Notes under the pieces: model-generated
What the model was told of the DNA's origin: nothing
What the model saw: the letters and a program-made list of their open reading frames with translations, nothing else
Databases searched by the model: none
Translations under genes and position numbers: made by a program
Shown: in pieces, positions 25,689 to 33,247 of the stretch
How the letters are laid out: the number at the start of each line of letters is the position of its first letter
How positions within the stretch are numbered: the first letter of the stretch is position 1
NCBI GenBank assembly: GCA_949284715.1
Contig: CASDWH010000036.1
Location: 1-64,000 of the forward strand
Length of the DNA stretch: 64,000 bases
Origin: an uncultured bacterium
GTDB lineage: Bacteria > Cyanobacteriota > Vampirovibrionia > Gastranaerophilales > Gastranaerophilaceae
Direction: 5' to 3'

Positions 25689-26519
25689 ATGATTAACAAC
25701 CAAACATTGGACAATTTAAAAATTTTTGCAAAAAATGTCAGAAAAGATATAGTAACAGCAGTATATCTGGCAAAATCCGGACACATCGGCGGTGCGCTCT
25801 CAGGAGCAGATATTCTTACTGTTTTGTACAATCTTTCTCTAAACATCCCTGTAGAATGGGACAAATCTAATAATTATGAAACACGCGACAGATTTATTCT
25901 TTCAAAAGGACACGCTTCCGCATTATTATACTCGGTTCTGGCAGAAAGAGGATTTTTTGACAAAGAACTGCTTAAAACCTTCAGAAAAGCAGGTTCCAAG
26001 CTTCAAGGCCACCCATCTAAAGGATATTTGCCGGGAATCGAAGTATCCACAGGCTCGCTTGGACAAGGATTGGGTATGGGGGTTGGTATTGCGCTTGGAC
26101 TCAAATTAAACAACAATCCCGCAAATGTTGTCATCTATTTAGGTGATGGTGAATTACAGGAAGGCTCTGTATGGGAAGCTTTTATGCAGGCGGCTCACAG
26201 AAAGCTTGATAATATTATTGCAATTATAGACAGAAACGGACTCCAAATTGACGGCAAAACAGAAGATGTTACCGCGCTGAATCCTCTTGATGAAAAATTA
26301 AAAAGCTTCGGCTGGGAAGTAAATACAATAGACGGACACAACTACCAGCAAATCTACGATAGCATTGAAGAAGCAAAAAAAGCCTCAAAACCGTTTGCTA
26401 TCATTGCAAACACAATAAAGGGAAAAGGCGTATCATTTATGGAAAACCAGGCTGGATGGCACGGAAAAGCACCGAATAACGAAGAATATGAAAAGGCAAT
26501 GCAAGAACTTGAAGCTTAA
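25689..26519 (+). CDS. transketolase, N-terminal (ThDP-binding) subunit
   Basis: 276 residues, the length of split transketolase N-subunits. Present are SGHIGGALSGADILTVL, RDRFILSKGHASALLY, STGSLGQGLGMGVGIAL and the ThDP/Mg motif GDGELQEGSVWEA followed by IIDRNGLQIDG. Two-subunit transketolases need the C-terminal partner (pyrimidine-binding and C-domains); its gene normally follows directly, but here the next gene is a DRE-TIM synthase. The partner must be elsewhere, or this half has another role. The start is 4 bp after the wecG-like stop. Confidence 0.92.
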   Translation: MINNQTLDNLKIFAKNVRKDIVTAVYLAKSGHIGGALSGADILTVLYNLSLNIPVEWDKSNNYETRDRFILSKGHASALLYSVLAERGFFDKELLKTFRKAGSKLQGHPSKGYLPGIEVSTGSLGQGLGMGVGIALGLKLNNNPANVVIYLGDGELQEGSVWEAFMQAAHRKLDNIIAIIDRNGLQIDGKTEDVTALNPLDEKLKSFGWEVNTIDGHNYQQIYDSIEEAKKASKPFAIIANTIKGKGVSFMENQAGWHGKAPNNEEYEKAMQELEA

Positions 26520-26550
26520 TAACAATCAATAGAAAAGGGGTAAAATAAGA

Positions 26551-27855
26551 ATGGCAAAAATTTATATAGTAGATGTAACAAATAGAGACGGAGTACAAAC
26601 CTCCAGACTAGGACTTGCAAAACTTCAAAAAACTATTATTAACCTGATGCTTGACAATATGGGAATTACCCAGTCAGAATTTGGTTTTCCGACTACAAAA
26701 CACGAATTAAATTACCTCAATGCCAACCTTGAACTTGTAGAATGGAAAGCAATAACAAGAACAAAACTCTCAGGCTGGATGCGTGCAATTTCGGGGGATG
26801 TAGAAGAATCTTTCAAAAATGTTCCTAAACTCAAATACTGTAATTTATCTCAATCCACCTCAAAACAAATGATTGAAGGAAAATACGGCGGTAAAAAAAC
26901 ATATAACGATATAATAAAACTTACCTGTGATGCAGTAGAATGCGCCAAATCAAAAGGTGCAGAAATAATCGGCGTAAACGCAGAAGACGCCTCAAGAAGC
27001 GAACTTGAATTTCTAATAAAATATGCGCAGGAAGCAAAACGCTGCGGCGCAGACAGATTCAGATACTGTGATACTTTAGGATACGAGGATCCCTCTACCG
27101 CTTATGACAGAATATTTAAAATCGCAAAAGAAATCCAGTTACCGATAGAATTACACTATCACAACGACCTGGGTATGGGTGTAGCGTGTTCTGTAATGGG
27201 AGCAAAAGCCGCTGTTGATGCCGGTGTAGACGCGTATATTAATACCGCGATAAACGGGCTTGGAGAACGCGCAGGTAACGCAGATTTAGTATCCTGCATC
27301 CTCGCAATTCTAAAATCGGCAGGTTTTGGTAAAAAATACCAGCTAGACGAACAGATTGATATTTCAAAGGCCTGGAAGCTTGCAAAATATACATCATACG
27401 CTTTTGGCGTTCCTATTCCTATTAACCAGCCTGCTGTAGGTGACAACGCATTTGCACATGAATCAGGTATTCACGCTGACGGAGCGCTTAAAGACCGCAG
27501 AAACTATGAACTCTATGACTATGAAGAATTAGGAAGAGGTGAACCGGAAATTATTGAAACAGGAAGAATGATTACAACCGGCGAATACGGAGGTATCAAA
27601 GGGTTCAGAAATGTATATAACAAATTAGAACTAAGATTTCAGGATGAACATGAAGCGCGAAATATTCTTGAGCTTGTACGCTACGCTAACGTTCATACAC
27701 AAAAGCCGCTTACTGACAGTGAATTAAGATTTATTTACTTCTTCCCGGACATAGCTGCCAAAGTAATGACTGTAACACCGTATTTTGAACCGGCCGGAGC
27801 GCTTAAAAAACGAATAGAAAGTTCTCATTATACGAAATCAAATATGATTGTTTAA
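26551..27855 (+). CDS. homocitrate/2-isopropylmalate synthase-family enzyme
   Basis: 434 residues, DRE-TIM metallolyase fold. RDGVQTSR near residues 12-19 replaces the more common RDGEQ. HYHNDLGMG supplies metal-binding His residues. GLGERAGN and the loop HESGIHADGALKDRRNYELYDYEE follow. It ends about 100 residues after the catalytic region, so it has a subdomain but not the full LeuA allosteric dimer domain. This points to homocitrate synthase/NifV-like or a related condensing enzyme rather than classic LeuA. Substrate uncertain. GGGGTAAAA lies upstream of the ATG; the gene is followed by a strong terminator. Confidence 0.85.
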   Translation: MAKIYIVDVTNRDGVQTSRLGLAKLQKTIINLMLDNMGITQSEFGFPTTKHELNYLNANLELVEWKAITRTKLSGWMRAISGDVEESFKNVPKLKYCNLSQSTSKQMIEGKYGGKKTYNDIIKLTCDAVECAKSKGAEIIGVNAEDASRSELEFLIKYAQEAKRCGADRFRYCDTLGYEDPSTAYDRIFKIAKEIQLPIELHYHNDLGMGVACSVMGAKAAVDAGVDAYINTAINGLGERAGNADLVSCILAILKSAGFGKKYQLDEQIDISKAWKLAKYTSYAFGVPIPINQPAVGDNAFAHESGIHADGALKDRRNYELYDYEELGRGEPEIIETGRMITTGEYGGIKGFRNVYNKLELRFQDEHEARNILELVRYANVHTQKPLTDSELRFIYFFPDIAAKVMTVTPYFEPAGALKKRIESSHYTKSNMIV

Positions 27856-27860
27856 AAAAA

Positions 27861-27891
27861 AGAGTTCTGCTAGTTTGCAGAACTCTTTTTA
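27861..27891. terminator. bidirectional intrinsic terminator
   Basis: AGAGTTCTGC (27861-27870) pairs perfectly with GCAGAACTCT (27877-27886), with a 6-nt loop. A-tract and T-tract flank it, so it can serve the synthase (plus) and the XRE regulator (minus). Confidence 0.9.
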
Positions 27892-28206
27892 TCTGAAAGA
27901 TTTTATCAATCTATAAATGACCTGTATTTCTTCAATAGTAAGATTTATCAAATTATCCTTGATATAATCTATCATATCATTGGGTGATAAACTGTGATGC
28001 TCAAAATCAAATAAATCCGGCAATGAAATTTCTAACGCCTTTGCTAAATCCAATAATGATTTTGATGGAAAATTATCTCCGCATTCAATATGACTTAAAC
28101 TTCTTTGATCAATATTAGCTTTTTCAGCAAGAACTTGCTGGGACATCTTTTTCATTTTTCTTAATTCTTTAATTCTTAATCCAAGTAACTTTTTAATATC
28201 GTTCAT
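27889..28206 (-). CDS. XRE-family helix-turn-helix regulator
   Basis: 105 residues. The N-terminal HTH_3 domain is clear: LGLRIKELRKMKKMSQQVLAEKANIDQRSLSHIECG, then FPSKSLLDLAKALEISLPDLF. The C-terminal 40 residues are helical (MIDYIKDNLINLTIEEIQVIYRLI) and may dimerise or bind a signal. GGAGGAG precedes the ATG. A perfect GTTACA/TGTAAC inverted repeat lies 29 bp upstream and is a candidate autoregulatory operator. Targets unknown. Confidence 0.9.
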   Translation of the reverse strand: MNDIKKLLGLRIKELRKMKKMSQQVLAEKANIDQRSLSHIECGDNFPSKSLLDLAKALEISLPDLFDFEHHSLSPNDMIDYIKDNLINLTIEEIQVIYRLIKSFR

Positions 28207-28234
28207 TTCTCCTCCTTAGTTAACAGGATAGACT

Positions 28235-28254
28235 GTTACATTAATTTTTGTAAC
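28235..28254. promoter_or_regulatory. inverted repeat, candidate XRE operator
   Basis: GTTACA (28235-28240) and TGTAAC (28249-28254) are perfect inverted half-sites with an 8-bp spacer, 29 bp upstream of the XRE start codon, where a self-repressing regulator would bind. Confidence 0.4.
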
Positions 28255-28276
28255 GTAATAAACAGAGAAAAAACTG

Positions 28277-28304
28277 CGCATTTAGCCGTTTTAGTACAAA
28301 TGCG
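28277..28304. repeat. hairpin in XRE upstream region
   Basis: CGCATTT (28277-28283) pairs with AAATGCG (28298-28304) across a 14-nt loop. It is one of the few GC-containing structures in the AT-rich 216-bp gap upstream of the XRE gene. No T-run follows. Confidence 0.3.
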
Positions 28305-28422
28305 GAGTATTTCATTAGTTTATAGGCAATGTATATACTAAATCATTTTTTTTATATGAACATGTTTTATAAATAAACATATTTTAATATCCGGCAGTTA
28401 TATATTCTAAAAAGGTAATATA

Positions 28423-29124
28423 TTATAAATCAGAATTATATACGTTAAATTTATAATTTTCTAATATCCAGTTAAATCCTAAAACCATCAGAATGATTAA
28501 AAACAGAGCTAAGGTATAAATTAATAGGGAAATTCCTTTTTTCGCAAACTCAAAAATTAACAAAATAAGGGCAAACTGGGCAACCGAAACAGCCGTAAAC
28601 CTTGCAAGCTTTGCTGAGGAATATTTATAAACAAGCTGTTTAAAAGCAAATAGGGATTTAAAATCAAAATTTTTTGAAATATATTCCAGCTCTATTCCAG
28701 CAATAAATGTAAAGAAGAACATTATAAACAATACGGCAGTAAATACTGCAAGAATAACAAAATACAACATGTCTGTTTTAATTAAAGCACAGAATATAAA
28801 TTCAAAAAGCACAAATATTGCTGCGCAAAGGGGATAAAAAATATAATACAGTCCCAAGCCAAAACCTTCTTTAATGGCTGCAAGTGAAAATGTTCTCTGC
28901 TGATTGCGATAAAACATATTGATAAGATAATTTATCCTAACAGTATTAATTATTCCAAAAATAAAAAATCCTATCGCTATCAGCACCCAAAATCTCAGCC
29001 ATGAGGGCGGATAGGTAATATATATATATCTGGCACACAGAATCAAACCGGAACATACGGCAGCAGATAAGATAATGTCCCATTTAAAAATATCTGCTGC
29101 TATACGTTTAATTTTCTGCATCAC
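28423..29124 (-). CDS. hypothetical polytopic membrane protein
   Basis: 233 residues with about six hydrophobic helices (near 18-36, 43-62, 90-112, 116-142, 175-194, 198-222). Charged loops carry RINYLINMFYRNQQRTFSLAAIKEGFG and ISKNFDFKSLFAFKQLVYK. The pattern is like YesL/DUF624-type or YihY-like helper membrane proteins, but no motif is decisive. It starts 8 bp downstream of alaS on the same strand and is probably co-transcribed with it. Unknown function. Confidence 0.7.
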   Translation of the reverse strand: MMQKIKRIAADIFKWDIILSAAVCSGLILCARYIYITYPPSWLRFWVLIAIGFFIFGIINTVRINYLINMFYRNQQRTFSLAAIKEGFGLGLYYIFYPLCAAIFVLFEFIFCALIKTDMLYFVILAVFTAVLFIMFFFTFIAGIELEYISKNFDFKSLFAFKQLVYKYSSAKLARFTAVSVAQFALILLIFEFAKKGISLLIYTLALFLIILMVLGFNWILENYKFNVYNSDL

Positions 29125-29132
29125 AACCTCTT

Positions 29133-31745
29133 CTACTTACAGGAAACCGTTAATAGTGAAGCTTCAACATCTTGAAGGATATTATCTATCATTGAAAAAT
29201 CTTTAATACCGCCCTGTGCCATATTAGGACGTCCGCCGCCGTTAGCACCGCAAGCCCGTGATATTTCACCGGCAATTTTTCCTGCATTAATACCCTTTTG
29301 TATAAAGCCGTCTGATACTTTTACAAATACAAGTCTGTTATTTACAATGATAATAATACTTTCACCAAGTTTAGAAGCCAAATACTCAGCACCGGCTTTA
29401 ATTGCATCAGCATCAGTTATTTCTGTTTTGGAAATAAATAACTTGCCGCCCTCAATATCTTTTGCCCTCGTAATGAATGCTGCAAACTTATTACGTGCAT
29501 TTTCTTCTTTTAATTCCTGAATTTGTTTTTGGAGTTCTTTATTCTCTTCTGCCAGTTTTTCGACTCTTGATTCCACTTCATCGTAATGAACTTTAAATTT
29601 TGCAGAAAGCTTATCAATCTCATCAGCCTTGGCATTTAAGTAATTAAAAGCCGCAGAAGAAACAACTGCTTCTATCCGTCTGACACCGGCAGAAATAGCA
29701 CTCTCTGAAACTATTTTTATTAATCTTAAATCACCTGTATTAGAAGCATGTGTACCGCCGCAGAATTCTTTGGATATACACCCTGATTTTTCATTACCTA
29801 TTGATACAACACGCACTTTTTCATCATATTTTTCACCAAAAAGAGCGGTAGCCCCGGTAAGTTTTGCCTCTTCAATATCCATAACCTGCGTTGTAAGAGG
29901 GAGCTGTTCCAGAATCCATTCATTAATTATATTTTCGGTTTGCTGTACCTCGGCATGCGTCATAGCTCTGGAGAGATTAAAGTCAAACCTCATTCTATTT
30001 TCTTCAACCTGCGAACCTGCCTGCTTAACTTCATTACCAACGACTTTAATCAAAGCTGCCTGCAAAAGGTGGGCTGATGTATGGTGAACTTTAATCTGGT
30101 TGCGGCGCGGCAAATCAATTGCTGCATACACCTTTTCACCAATTGTAATCTCGCCGTTCAGAAGCTTACAGCGATGTATAAACAGTTTATTTACTTTAAA
30201 AGTTGTAATAACCTCTAGTTTAAGGCTGTCATTTTCGATAACACCGCTGTCACCGATTTGTCCGCCTGATTCAGCATAAAACGGAGTTGTATCAAGAACA
30301 ACATCAACAAAACCTTCCCCTTCGACAGTTGCAAGAATTTTAGCCTCAGACTCGTATTTTTCATAGCCGACGAATTCAGTTGAACCGACTTCATTCTCTA
30401 TTTTTGCATATTTTATATCACCGGTTACACTTATTTTTTGTGCTGCGGCTTTTGCACGGTCTTTTTGTTCCTGCATTGCTTCTAAAAAGCCGTTTTCTGA
30501 TACTTTTAACCCGTTTTCTGCGGCAATTTCTTTTGTCAATTCAAACGGGAAACCGTATGTATCATAGAGTTTGAAAGCGCTTGCACCGTCTATGTCTTTC
30601 TTATTTATAATAAATTCATCAAGCAGTTTATATCCTCTATCGAGTGTTTTAGCAAAACGTTCTTCTTCTTTTTTTATCGTATCTATAATTTTAGCTTTAT
30701 TTTTCACTAAATCAGGGTAAGCAGCACCGTAATTATCAACAACAACATCAACAAGTTTGTATAAGAATGGTAAATCCATACCGAGAATTTTACCATGCCG
30801 TAATGCACGGCGGAGAATCATTCTTAAAACATAGCTTCTGCCTTCATTACCCGGGATTACGCCGTCAGAAATAAGAAAAGTAACACATCTTGCATGGTCA
30901 GTTATTATTCGGAGTGAAATGTCTGTCTTTTCGGATTTTTTATACGGAACACCGGACATTTCTGACACTTTATCAAGAATTGGTTTTAATAAATCGGTTT
31001 CAAATGTGGAAGTAACCCCCTGGCATACCATTGCAATTCTTTCAAGCCCCATGCCGGTATCAACATTTTTGCTTTCAAGCGGCGACTGGTTTCCTTCTTC
31101 ATCCTGATAGAGTTCTGTGAATACAAGATTCCAAATCTCAACCCACCGGTCACACTCACAGGTATCAATCCCGCAATCCGGAGAGCATTTAAACTGTTCG
31201 CCCAAATCATAGTGAATTTCAGAACACGGGCCGCAGGAGCCTGACGCGCCCGGAGGCCCCCAGAAATTATCCTTTTTGCCTTTACGTTTAATTCTTTCTG
31301 CCGGAACACCTACACTGCGCCAGATTTCATAAGCTTCATCATCAGTTTCAAAAATTGTTATCCAGAGTCTGTCTTTATCCAGTTTCAAAACATTTGTAAC
31401 AAAATCCCACGCCCACGGGATTACCTCTTTTTTATAGTAATCACCAAAAGAAAAGTTTCCGAGCATTTCAAAAAAAGTATGGTGGCGCGGAGTTCTGCCC
31501 ACATTCTCTATATCAGAATCCTTGCCGCCGGCTCTTGCACATTTCTGGCAGGAGGCAGCACGCGGCGGATTGTAGGGAGATTTAACTATCCCTAAAAATA
31601 TCGGCAAAAATTGCAGCATGCCGGCAGTTGTAAGCAGCACCGTAGGATTATCCGGCACAAGACTCGAGCTTTCAACAATCGTATGCTGGTGTTTTTCCTT
31701 AAAAAAATTCAAATATAAATCCCTTATTTCATTACCTTTTAACAT
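29133..31745 (-). CDS. alaS: alanyl-tRNA synthetase
   Basis: 870 residues, full length. It starts MLKGNEIRDLYLNFFKEKHQHT, with class II motif 1 to 3 features in the N-terminal third (TTAGMLQFLPIFLG, FFEMLGNFSFGDYYK, GMGLERIAMVCQGV). The editing domain has HHTSAHLLQAAL and CGGTHASNTGDL with the zinc-binding His/Cys residues. A coiled coil and the C-Ala domain follow, ending with GANGGGRPNMAQGG. It charges tRNA-Ala and clears Ser/Gly mischarging. The leader holds a hairpin-rich element (31818-31903) that may be a separate small RNA or an attenuator. Confidence 0.97.
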   Translation of the reverse strand: MLKGNEIRDLYLNFFKEKHQHTIVESSSLVPDNPTVLLTTAGMLQFLPIFLGIVKSPYNPPRAASCQKCARAGGKDSDIENVGRTPRHHTFFEMLGNFSFGDYYKKEVIPWAWDFVTNVLKLDKDRLWITIFETDDEAYEIWRSVGVPAERIKRKGKKDNFWGPPGASGSCGPCSEIHYDLGEQFKCSPDCGIDTCECDRWVEIWNLVFTELYQDEEGNQSPLESKNVDTGMGLERIAMVCQGVTSTFETDLLKPILDKVSEMSGVPYKKSEKTDISLRIITDHARCVTFLISDGVIPGNEGRSYVLRMILRRALRHGKILGMDLPFLYKLVDVVVDNYGAAYPDLVKNKAKIIDTIKKEEERFAKTLDRGYKLLDEFIINKKDIDGASAFKLYDTYGFPFELTKEIAAENGLKVSENGFLEAMQEQKDRAKAAAQKISVTGDIKYAKIENEVGSTEFVGYEKYESEAKILATVEGEGFVDVVLDTTPFYAESGGQIGDSGVIENDSLKLEVITTFKVNKLFIHRCKLLNGEITIGEKVYAAIDLPRRNQIKVHHTSAHLLQAALIKVVGNEVKQAGSQVEENRMRFDFNLSRAMTHAEVQQTENIINEWILEQLPLTTQVMDIEEAKLTGATALFGEKYDEKVRVVSIGNEKSGCISKEFCGGTHASNTGDLRLIKIVSESAISAGVRRIEAVVSSAAFNYLNAKADEIDKLSAKFKVHYDEVESRVEKLAEENKELQKQIQELKEENARNKFAAFITRAKDIEGGKLFISKTEITDADAIKAGAEYLASKLGESIIIIVNNRLVFVKVSDGFIQKGINAGKIAGEISRACGANGGGRPNMAQGGIKDFSMIDNILQDVEASLLTVSCK

Positions 31746-32073
31746 AACATTCCCTCAATAACTAATCTTATATTATTATAATTCAAAGATACCAAAAATA
31801 TACATTCATTGAATTATAAAAACGCGCAGGTAGAGAAAAACCTGCGCATAGAGAGGAGTAGCTTCCTCCTGGATTAAGAATAGCGGCAGTTATACTAACC
31901 GCATGCGTTTTTATATCAAATTATTCAAAATCTGGCTAAAAATCTTATTTTTCCCCTTATTATTTCATGTCTTGCAAAATTATTCATATTTTATGCACAC
32001 ATTACGAAGTATTTATAAATATATTATTAATATATTATAATTGCAAGAATTATTTTTATGAAACTGTAACCCT
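31746..32073. other. intergenic region: alaS leader, candidate sRNA, AbrB-like gene promoter
   Basis: 328 bp between the divergent alaS and AbrB-like genes. It holds the structured element at 31817-31913, closed by TAAAAACGC / GCGTTTTTA inverted repeats. Beyond that (31920-32073) it is very AT-rich, and I see no ORF or tRNA there. Confidence 0.6.
31818..31903 (-). ncRNA. candidate small RNA or alaS leader, copy 1 of an 18-nt-core family
   Basis: On the minus strand an extended -10 (TGATATAAA, ending at 31910) precedes a 5' hairpin (GCGG/CCGC, 31901-31882 region). Next is CTATTCTTAATCCAGGAG, a small AGGAG/CTCCT hairpin, and a terminator GCGCAGGT/ACCTGCGC (31847-31824) with GTTTTTA. The core CTATTCTTAAT(T)CCAGGAG recurs at 50611-50629, also just before a minus-strand terminator. 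No Rfam family comes to mind. It could be an independent small RNA or an attenuated leader of alaS, 80 nt downstream. Confidence 0.45.
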
Positions 32074-32415
32074 ATGACTCTTAAGAAATTACTAACTTTA
32101 AACGGAAATTCCTGGCAGCTATATCTGAACAAACCAATCTCCAAGCTTGCCGGAATAAGCAGTAATGAGTTTACTGTCTTACTTACGGTTGATAAAAATA
32201 CTCTTTATGTTAAGAAAATAGCAGGCAATGAAATAACAAAATACAACAACATGCTCGTAAAAAAACTCATTAAACGCGGCTCCGGCTACGGGCTTAATCT
32301 GCCGTTGCCAATATTAGATTTACTTGAAATTAACCCTGAAACGGATATGCTGGAAATTGATATCGACAACGACAAACTTGTTATAAGAAAGAGCCGCGAA
32401 GAAGCTGAGAATTAA
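32074..32415 (+). CDS. AbrB/MazE-like swapped-hairpin protein
   Basis: 113 residues. The second half matches the SpoVT/AbrB fold: KKLIKRGSGYGLNLPLPILDLLEINPETDMLEIDIDNDKLVIRK. The first half repeats the pattern more loosely (LTLNGNSWQLYLNKPISKLAGISSNEFTVLLTV), suggesting a tandem domain in one chain. AbrB-type folds bind DNA as regulators or antitoxins. No toxin gene is next to it, so a regulator is more likely than an antitoxin. It lies between the candidate sRNA and a perfect terminator hairpin. Confidence 0.75.
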   Translation: MTLKKLLTLNGNSWQLYLNKPISKLAGISSNEFTVLLTVDKNTLYVKKIAGNEITKYNNMLVKKLIKRGSGYGLNLPLPILDLLEINPETDMLEIDIDNDKLVIRKSREEAEN

Positions 32416-32449
32416 TCCGGTTCAGATATGGCTGAAAGTACAGGAAATA

Positions 32450-32485
32450 AAGTTCAGTATAATATGAATATACTGAACTTATTTT
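32450..32485. terminator. bidirectional terminator hairpin
   Basis: AAGTTCAGTATA (32450-32461) pairs perfectly with TATACTGAACTT (32469-32480) around a 7-nt loop, followed by ATTTT. It separates the convergent AbrB-like and Skp-like genes. Confidence 0.8.
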
Positions 32486-32495
32486 GACAACTTAA

Positions 32496-32927
32496 TTACT
32501 TAACAGAAGCCGAAACCTCGCTCGTTATATCATCCCCGCCGTATAAAACAACGCTCTTGGCAAACACATAATCATATTTCTTTTCCTGTGCTTTTTTCTT
32601 TATCTGCTCGCGGATTTTCGACTCAATAGCACCTACTTTTGAATTATACTCACGTTCAAGAGCGGATTTTTTAGCGTTAAACTCTTTTGTATACTTTTCT
32701 TCTATAGCCGCAATTTTTTGCAAATCCGTTTCTTTTGCAACCTCAATACGCGCATTAGCTACAATTTTATTAAGCTCTTCGAGTTTTGTATCATACTCGC
32801 GTTTTAATTGTTTCACCTGCGCTGAATTGTTTACAACCGCCTGCAAATCAACAACTCCTATATTTTCTGCAAATGCAAGGTTTGAAAACATAAACGGAAG
32901 CAGAGCCAATAACAAAATTTTTTTCAT
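32496..32927 (-). CDS. OmpH/Skp-like periplasmic chaperone
   Basis: 143 residues from the ATG at 32927; GAGGTA lies upstream, so the earlier in-frame ATG is not needed. Signal peptide MKKILLLALLPFMFSNLAFA, then the Skp opening IGVVDLQAVVNNSAQVKQLKREYDT, a long Lys/Glu/Ala coiled coil (about 40-115) and a short beta end. Skp holds unfolded outer-membrane proteins in the periplasm, implying a two-membrane envelope. Its leader carries a strong sigma-70-like promoter and an early terminator with an alternative fold. Confidence 0.88.
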   Translation of the reverse strand: MKKILLLALLPFMFSNLAFAENIGVVDLQAVVNNSAQVKQLKREYDTKLEELNKIVANARIEVAKETDLQKIAAIEEKYTKEFNAKKSALEREYNSKVGAIESKIREQIKKKAQEKKYDYVFAKSVVLYGGDDITSEVSASVK

Positions 32928-32989
32928 AATAAAATACCTCATCAATAATCTACACTGACAAGATACCCCTATTTATAAAAAAATTAATC

Positions 32990-33032
32990 GCCCTACAGGA
33001 TAAAAAAAACAGGTAGGGCAATCCTTCCTGTT
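32990..33032 (-). terminator. leader terminator with competing fold, Skp-like gene
   Basis: On the minus strand AACAGG (33032-33027) pairs with CCTGTT (33013-33008) and a run of about seven T follows, giving a terminator inside the 5' leader. ATTGCCCTAC (around 33022-33013) can instead pair with GTAGGGCGAT (32996-32987) with one G·U. The two helices are mutually exclusive. This looks like attenuation or a short stand-alone transcript. Confidence 0.5.
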
Positions 33033-33069
33033 AAGATTTTACACTAGCCGAAATATAAATAGCAATTTC

Positions 33070-33098
33070 ATTATACAACATTATTTCGGAAATTACAA
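33070..33098 (-). promoter_or_regulatory. sigma-70-like promoter toward the Skp-like gene
   Basis: Minus strand TTGTAA (33098-33093), 17-bp spacer, TATAAT (33075-33070). Predicted start near 33063, about 135 nt before the ATG. The -35 lies within a perfect 15-bp palindrome. Confidence 0.6.
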
Positions 33099-33152
33099 AT
33101 TTTGTAACAATTTATTTTTATGTATTCTGTATATAACTCAAAGCAGTAAAGG

Positions 33153-33208
33153 GTTAACAAGTTTTTTAAATTACGTTAATAATTGTTACAAACATCTGTT
33201 TTTATAAT
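33153..33208 (+). promoter_or_regulatory. candidate Pho box and -10 for DUF47-pit
   Basis: Near-repeats GTTAACAA (33153), TTTAAATT (33165), GTTAATAA (33175) and GTTACAAA (33185) are spaced 10-12 bp, as direct repeats of PhoB/PhoP-type boxes are. They end 10 bp before TATAAT at 33203-33208, which has no good -35. That is the layout of an activator-dependent promoter upstream of phosphate-uptake genes. Confidence 0.45.
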
Positions 33209-33247
33209 TTTTTTTTAAGTAACATGATTTTGGAAAGGATGTTGGAA

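Larger units (their letters stand above)
32928..33247. other. divergent regulatory region between Skp-like and DUF47 genes
   Basis: About 320 bp with no gene. Toward the Skp-like gene it holds a promoter (33070-33098) and a leader terminator (33003-33032). Toward the phosphate genes it holds hexamer repeats (33153-33192) and a -10 (33203-33208). A perfect TTACAAA-T-TTTGTAA palindrome sits at 33093-33107, over the minus-strand -35 box. Confidence 0.7.

Noticed and set aside
31840-31870. Yfr1-like CU-rich sRNA motif (ACTCCTCTCTA)
   Set aside because: It only resembles the cyanobacterial Yfr1 motif, is shared by only one of the two sRNA copies, and part of it is paired.
31746-32073. T-box leader upstream of alaS
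   Set aside because: No AGGGTGGNACCGCG-type antiterminator or specifier stem is present.
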